Part shown: in pieces, positions 7,829-12,121 of the stretch
How the letters are laid out: every line of letters begins with the position of its first letter
Numbering within the stretch: position 1 is the stretch's first letter
Origin: Isohypsibius dastychi
Lineage: Eukaryota > Tardigrada > Eutardigrada > Parachela > Isohypsibiidae
Length of the DNA stretch: 12,121 nucleotides
Direction of reading: 5' to 3'
Assembly (NCBI GenBank): GCA_034696485.1
Contig: JAQIWT010001165.1
Span: forward strand, 1 to 12,121
Translations under genes and position numbers: made by a program
The notes under the pieces: model-generated
Database searches by the model: none
Seen by the model: only the letters and a program-made list of their open reading frames with translations
Told to the model about the DNA's origin: nothing

Positions 7829-7837
7829 CCCCCCCCC
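7829..7837. repeat. poly-C tract (9)
   Basis: Nine C, followed by further C-rich sequence at 7866-7876 and a pyrimidine tract at 7896-7918. Confidence 0.9.
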
Positions 7838-7920
7838 TTCGTTTATTATCGTTTGTGGCAACGATACCCCCTCCCCTAAACGTTCATAAACGGCTAACCC
7901 TCCCTCCCCCCTTCCCGCAG

Positions 7921-8182
7921 TTTTTCTGTTATGTTATTTTTCTACGTTATGGTTGTACGATAAACTGAATTCTGCGCGAAGGAGTCTTTGTGTACTTTCG
8001 CAACGTGAACGCAATGGTGACCTTTCCGTGGCTTTCATCGACGCAAATGCTCGTAAATCCCCCCCCCCCCCCGTTGCGTTGCAGATTGCGGCATCGCGGC
8101 CAGAGTGTTTTTCGCGGCGACCACATAAATTGATTATCAATGCAAATGAACTGAGTAACCAGAAAACCACCTGGAAATAATG
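7921..8182 (+). other. orphan exon-like ORF behind a strong acceptor
   Basis: CCCTCCCTCCCCCCTTCCCGCAG at 7898-7920 is the most pyrimidine-rich acceptor in the window. Behind it the plus strand is open for 86 codons to a TAA at 8178-8180. The first part, with YDKLNSARRSLCVLSQRE and then GDLSVAFIDANA, reads like protein; the poly-C tract at 8059-8072 then encodes four prolines. A possible donor, CTGA|GTAACC, lies at 8151-8159. The upstream partner exon is not identified (7520-7786 is one candidate). The opposite strand is also open, so coding status is uncertain. Confidence 0.25.
8059..8072. repeat. poly-C tract (14)
   Basis: Fourteen C inside the orphan open frame. Confidence 0.95.
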
Positions 8183-8230
8183 CGTGACAAATTCAACATT
8201 GGCGTCAGGGTCATTTTTTAAGCTAAACAA

Positions 8231-8581
8231 TGCATGACCCTCCCCCCCCCCCCTGCTGAATTAGAATTTGCGTGTGGAGAACTTGTTTTGAATTGTACAC
8301 CACGATTGACCATCGTCGGAAACTACTGCTTCTCATCACGGTAGGCGGAACTCAACAAAACCGGTTTCATATTTGATGCAAAGGTAAAGCGAGGAAAAGA
8401 AGAAGTTCGGAAAAGTTACATTCGCAAGCTGTGACGATCATGATGCTCGCTTGTACTTTGCCCGAGGGATTTAAGAATCTCACCTGCAAAGCGTGCTCAG
8501 AACTAGTTTGTGCAGTTGAAGACGCGCTACTTCTGATTTGTGATATCTAGAAATTTTAGGTTTTACTGAATCAGCAGAAGA
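8231..8581. other. gene-free stretch upstream of the chromo-domain gene
   Basis: No exon is seen. It includes a 12-C tract at 8242-8253. TAGGTTTTACTG near 8557 also occurs at about 1636, followed by ATCA in both after one mismatch. No TATA box is recognised. Confidence 0.4.
8242..8253. repeat. poly-C tract (12)
   Basis: Twelve C on the plus strand, about 330 bases upstream of the chromo-domain gene. Confidence 0.95.
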
Positions 8582-10031
8582 ATGTTCCGTCGTCCTATAA
8601 GTCCACCTCCATCAGAGATCACTGTCGAAACTCAGTACCGGTGGGGAGTAGTTGCACCTGAAGTGGAGCAGAATTACGGTTATGATCCCCCAGCTGAAGC
8701 TTCAGAGATAATCTTGGTAAGCAGCTTCTACCATTCTTCTTGTTGTTTTTTTACTGTCTGGATATTCAAATCCAGAACCGGATCACTTGCAAAACCAATT
8801 GCATTTGCAATCTAGAAAAACGCCGTCCTGCAGGCCAGGGAAGGTCGGCGGCCAAAACTGTCATCTCACATAAAATCCAAAATGTACGCATTTTTTCGCC
8901 AGATTAACTTCTGCCAATGAAGCGAAGTTCTAATGATTAAGAATTATGTTTCATATCCAGGAAATTTGTTGGTTGAAGTGTGTTTTGGTCTCGCCTCTTG
9001 CCGCACCAACTTATTTGAAGCAGTGTCAGGTTCCCATTGAATTGAGGAAGGATTATTACGAGCATCTGGTGGAATTTGGTGGACCGAGAAATGAGGAAGA
9101 ATACTGGTACGGTAAACATTTTCACATTGAGAATAAAATAATGACGCTGCCACCAGATTTCATGAACCACATACAAACCAGTTTGAAACCTATTCGTGAT
9201 TTTTAGTCTGTCTGCCAATGAAACGTCTTGTCAAAACATATGGTTTCTGCCATGCCCAGATACGCTGGTTGTTTATTGTTGAATTTTGTCAGAAAAGTGT
9301 TCAATCGGTTGAGGAATCAAGTTCTAACCCACTGGATTTATCATCCATTTTTTTCATCGACGATAAAAAACCGTGGGAAAAGTTCGGTCATTTTGTATCA
9401 GCTCATTTGTTATTTTTGCCAGGAATCTGGACGATGAAGTAAAGATGCATCGGGCGAGATGCGAACTCAATCCAATGACTGAAACACAAATCAGACAACA
9501 GCATGAGATTACAAGGTGTGTAGACACGAACGACTGGATGCAACGGACAGAAAATGGAAAAATCGCGCTTCCGGAAGATAAATCCAACTCTCCGATAATA
9601 TTGAAGTTGAAAAAACCCAGGAAACCGAAGAATAATAATGCGGCTGTCACCGCAATATTTGGAGCAAAAAGAGAGCGAGGTCTCATACACTTTTTGGTCA
9701 CGTTGGAAGGTCAAGATGACGATGATGCGAACTGGGTACCGGCTGACCAGGTTCGGGATGAACTATTGGTCAACAGTTTTTACGAAGCCCATGGGTAACT
9801 ATCAAAATGTACTGCTCATAACCATATCATACTAAAAACTGATTTTTGAGTAGAAAACTGACCAGAGGTGCGAACATTGTCCTTTCTCCGGAAGGACGAG
9901 CTATCATCGATCGCCGGAATGAGGATGCATCCTCTACCACCTCAGTTCGCGCTGATGATGAAGACCAGCCAGATTACGATGGGCAGTCTGCATCGAGTGA
10001 TACTACCAGCACACGTTACGCGTTGGCATAG
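8582..10031 (+). CDS. chromo/chromo-shadow-domain protein (HP1-like)
   Basis: Four exons are proposed: 8582-8716, 8961 to about 9106, 9423-9794 and 9854-10031, giving about 276 residues. Introns 1 (244 bases, phase 0) and 3 (59 bases) have good GT-AG sites and exact frame matches. The ATG has A at -3. Near residues 154-163 is a basic patch (KLKKPRKPK), a likely nuclear signal. Residues 171-217 run AIFGAK, GLIHFLVTLEG, ANWVPADQV and LLVNSFYE, matching chromodomain order and spacing (EYLVKWKGY, TWEPxxNL, LIxxF). The two aromatic-cage positions are Leu and Gln and the end is FYE, as in chromo-shadow domains, so it probably binds protein partners in chromatin rather than methyl-lysine. The tail is Asp/Ser/Thr-rich. 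Exon 2 (EICWLKC, PIELRKDYYEHLVEF) might be a second, very weak copy. The exon 2-3 junction is the uncertain point; exon 2 and exon 3 could belong to separate genes. Confidence 0.65.
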
Positions 10032-10580
10032 GGTAAATGCAGTGCGCCGCGTTTTTCAACGACAAAACATTATTCTTTAATGACCTTTTTGGATAGAGAG
10101 AGAGAGCTCACCCTTAGCCGTGTACCAATGATGACTCGTCCAGCTGTAACAAAACATTTATCGTGAAGAGACATGTGATGTGTCGTTGTCAGATTTAGTG
10201 CTGAACTAACCGAAGTGAAAGAAATTTCAAGTTCTTTCGAGGCTTTGGTGACCTCGTTTTGGAGAAATTCAGGGGGGGGGGTATGCTAGACTGCCATCTG
10301 CTTTATGGGTACAGTTGTTTGGCTGCACAAGCCCACGCGACTGAAGGTCGTCGTCGTTTGAAATCGACGTGACAAACTATGCAACCTGACCACAAAATGT
10401 GAAATTCGAAAAACATCACATTTTCTGGATCTTTGAAAGTACCGCTTTTCACGATCGCTTCTTCCGCACCGCATTGATAAACCGAAACCCTACAAACCAA
10501 AAACAGCCCAAAAAGGCCATGTGAAGACAAACTAAGCTATCTCTGTGTATCTTCATTGTTGAAACGCAAGGCATGAAAGC
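10032..10580. other. mostly gene-free stretch after the chromo-domain gene
   Basis: A GA repeat at 10095-10106 and a 10-G tract at 10272-10281 are the visible repeats. On the minus strand an acceptor-like TTTTTGGTTTGTAG (ending at 10490) is followed by an open frame down to 10303 containing AEEAIVKSGTFKDPENVMFF. This could be a short antisense exon, but it is unrecognised and is not called as a gene. Confidence 0.35.
10272..10281. repeat. poly-G tract (10)
   Basis: Ten G, about 240 bases after the stop of the chromo-domain gene on its sense strand. Confidence 0.95.
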
Positions 10581-10668
10581 ACTGCGTGCATCTTTTTGAA
10601 ACAATCTCGGCTGGTTATTCAGATAGAGTGAAGCTGGATAATATACGTTTCCGACTCATCTCAAGTGG

Positions 10669-12020
10669 ATGTTTACAACTCTTCTGGGCCAGCGATGTGG
10701 TGCTTGGGATTTCCTTGCTTGTCATGGTGGGTTATTTCCGTCTGCAACGAAAACGGCAAGGATTTGCCATACGCGTGCAGTTCCTTATGATATCCAGTTT
10801 GATCTCTTGTTCATCACGAGCTTGCCTATACTGAGCACGTTTGTTTTAACTATCATTTTTTCGACCTTTCTGGAACCAAGTGCACCAGTGCACGAAATCA
10901 TGTTCCTTTCCGTCAACTCTCCAACTGGACTCTCAACTAGTTTGGACTAAACTACTCCACCACTTAAGATCGGAATTAATGAGGTGAACCTACAGTACGG
11001 ACCAGAGTTTCACTTTTTGTTAGTGACCATCAGCGAGACTAATATGAAATCGTGTTCGGATGTTGAGAGGGATATTCTACCGCTCATTTCAAAATATTTG
11101 TGGACGGCATCGAAACCATCCGCGTTATATGACACTGGTAAGATCTTCCAAATGGTCACAACTGCTGCAAAGTTTCTCCACGATTTTGCCAGAACTATGA
11201 GCGAGTTTCAATTCCTGCGCGGTCATTTTTGTAAATTGGTTGCTCGACTGGTTTGACTTGATCAATTAGGGTTTCCGGTTACAGGATGCAGTGATGCACT
11301 GGTATTGTTTGCAGACGTTGCCCGAGGTGAGTTTGTAAAACTGTGTTTACTGTACAAACGATAGTGAAACAGGTGTTTGTTTGAATTGCAGAATGGAACT
11401 TGCCAATAATAACCAAGTAAGCCGGAAACCAATTTGCGAGACTTTCTCGTGGCGCCAAGAGAGCTTAAGGCTTAACCAATTTTGAGACGACAATCGAACG
11501 TAAAGAACCCACCACCCCCCCCCCCTGGCCATTGGTGATATATGCTATCCAATGAGAATTTGGAGCCTCAAAGCATCACTGTTTTGCCAATTTTTCATGT
11601 GCTCTCGTGTGACCTTCCAGTTCAGGTGCCGATCCAATTCTGGATTCAAGTAATCGCTACCCCACCCTGCTGCGAGTATATTTCCATATCAAGCGATTGC
11701 CGAGGTAGCCTTCATCGCCAAGCTGTGTAACAGTTTCGAATGGAAGAATATTGCCGTAATCTGTGACAGCGGTGCCACCAAGAGTGCATTCTTTGGACTA
11801 ATGTGCCGAATGCTTGTTACACTGGTGGGTCGGATAAACGGTGGTTTTCGTGAAGTATCCTCGTACCACTACAACTTCAAAACTGAACCGCATCATCATC
11901 GATATCTGGCTGAAGCATCAAGGAGAAGCAGAAGTGATTATAAAACCGTCGGTTCATTGCACTGCCCAGCTGAGACGAAAATCCTTTTCCACCGAAAAAG
12001 TTGACGATTTATCTGCTGAG
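10669..12020 (+). pseudogene. ANF-receptor-type ligand-binding domain, broken; probably from a receptor guanylyl cyclase
   Basis: Four exons can be read: about 10669-11137, 11285-11326, 11392-11416 (25 bases) and 11621-12020, all with GT-AG sites and matching phases. The reading gives a hydrophobic signal-like segment (LPILSTFVLTIIFSTF), then EIMFLSVNSPTGLSTSLD, KIGINEVN, TGCSDALVLFADVAREWNLP, then SGADPILDSSNRYPTLLRV, then FPYQAIAEVAFIAKLCNSF and EWKNIAVICD. This is the order of the ANF_receptor/periplasmic-binding-like fold in natriuretic peptide receptors, receptor guanylyl cyclases and relatives. Three lesions break it: TAA at 10948-10950, a lost base near 11680, and an extra base at about 11840. 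A donor (GAG|GTACGT) ends the last exon, so the gene runs off the right edge and no kinase or cyclase domain is visible. Another ANF-receptor family member is possible. The N-terminal start is uncertain, since another frame (10586-10834) also has a hydrophobic segment. Confidence 0.7.
11515..11525. repeat. poly-C tract (11) in a receptor-pseudogene intron
   Basis: Eleven C on the sense strand of the intron between the 25-base exon and the last visible exon. Confidence 0.95.
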
Positions 12021-12121
12021 GTACGTTTACAGGATTTATCGGTGGTTTATTAAAAGTCAACGATGTGGGAATATATTAAAGAAAAGTGTCGACATTATCA
12101 TTGGGAAATGGTTGGATCAAT

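Noticed and set aside
9113-9208. Chromo-gene exon 2 ending in its own stop near 9206
   Set aside because: Kept only as an alternative: a good donor precedes this part and the sequence after it looks less coding, with an AATAAA inside.
9354-9714. Two minus-strand ORFs of 103 and 115 codons
   Set aside because: They are antisense shadows of the chromo-domain exon, which has domain similarity and in-frame splicing on the plus strand.
11138-11256. Continuation of the open frame past 11137
   Set aside because: A GTAAGA donor at 11138 joined to the acceptor at 11284 gives the conserved TGCSDAL sequence; the continuation is intron read-through.
1-12121. tRNA, rRNA, CRISPR array, operon or phage genes
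   Set aside because: No cloverleaf, rRNA core sequence, spaced repeat array or bacterial-type gene cluster was seen; spliced animal families fill the window.

Overview
This is eukaryotic DNA from an animal. The genes are split by GT-AG introns with pyrimidine-rich acceptors, the products are metazoan families (a rhodopsin-class GPCR, a chromo/chromo-shadow protein, the ligand-binding domain of an ANF-type receptor), and the gene-poor stretches hold hairpin elements and long G or C homopolymers. Compact genes, short introns (59-250 bases are common here) and lineage-specific receptor copies suggest a small-genome ecdysozoan, perhaps a tardigrade. That assignment is inference. Nothing in the window looks bacterial or viral.

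Layout, left to right. Bases 1-2400: an imperfect fold-back element (about 79-494); a minus-strand exon-like ORF of unknown family (513-908) with a degraded second copy (about 2060-2330); a plus-strand remnant of a GPCR gene (about 980-1580) related to the intact one downstream; and a minus-strand coding-like scrap (1746-1957). Bases 2400-4700: no recognisable gene. This stretch holds a 38-base palindrome, simple CT repeat, a 128-base element with 32-base terminal inverted repeats and TA flanks, a second element with 83-base arms 20 bases further on, and a small AT-rich hairpin. Bases 4718-6896: TATA box and an intact three-exon GPCR of 376 residues. Bases 6900-8580: unassigned coding-like stretches on both strands, a 31-base tandem duplication and three poly-C tracts. 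Bases 8582-10031: a four-exon gene whose third exon ends in a chromo/chromo-shadow-like domain. Bases 10669-12020 and on past the right edge: a broken gene for an ANF-receptor-type extracellular domain, probably from a receptor guanylyl cyclase or relative. Its exon structure is readable, including a 25-base micro-exon, but it carries an in-frame stop and two opposite single-base frameshifts.

The genes do not form a pathway or operon. The common theme is duplication and decay of surface-receptor genes (a GPCR remnant, an ANF-type receptor pseudogene and a duplicated unknown exon) beside one intact receptor and one chromatin protein, in sequence seeded with hairpin elements and G/C tracts. No new defence, RNA-gene or mobile system could be established. 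The best leads are the paired hairpin elements, the receptor pseudogene and the divergent GPCR.
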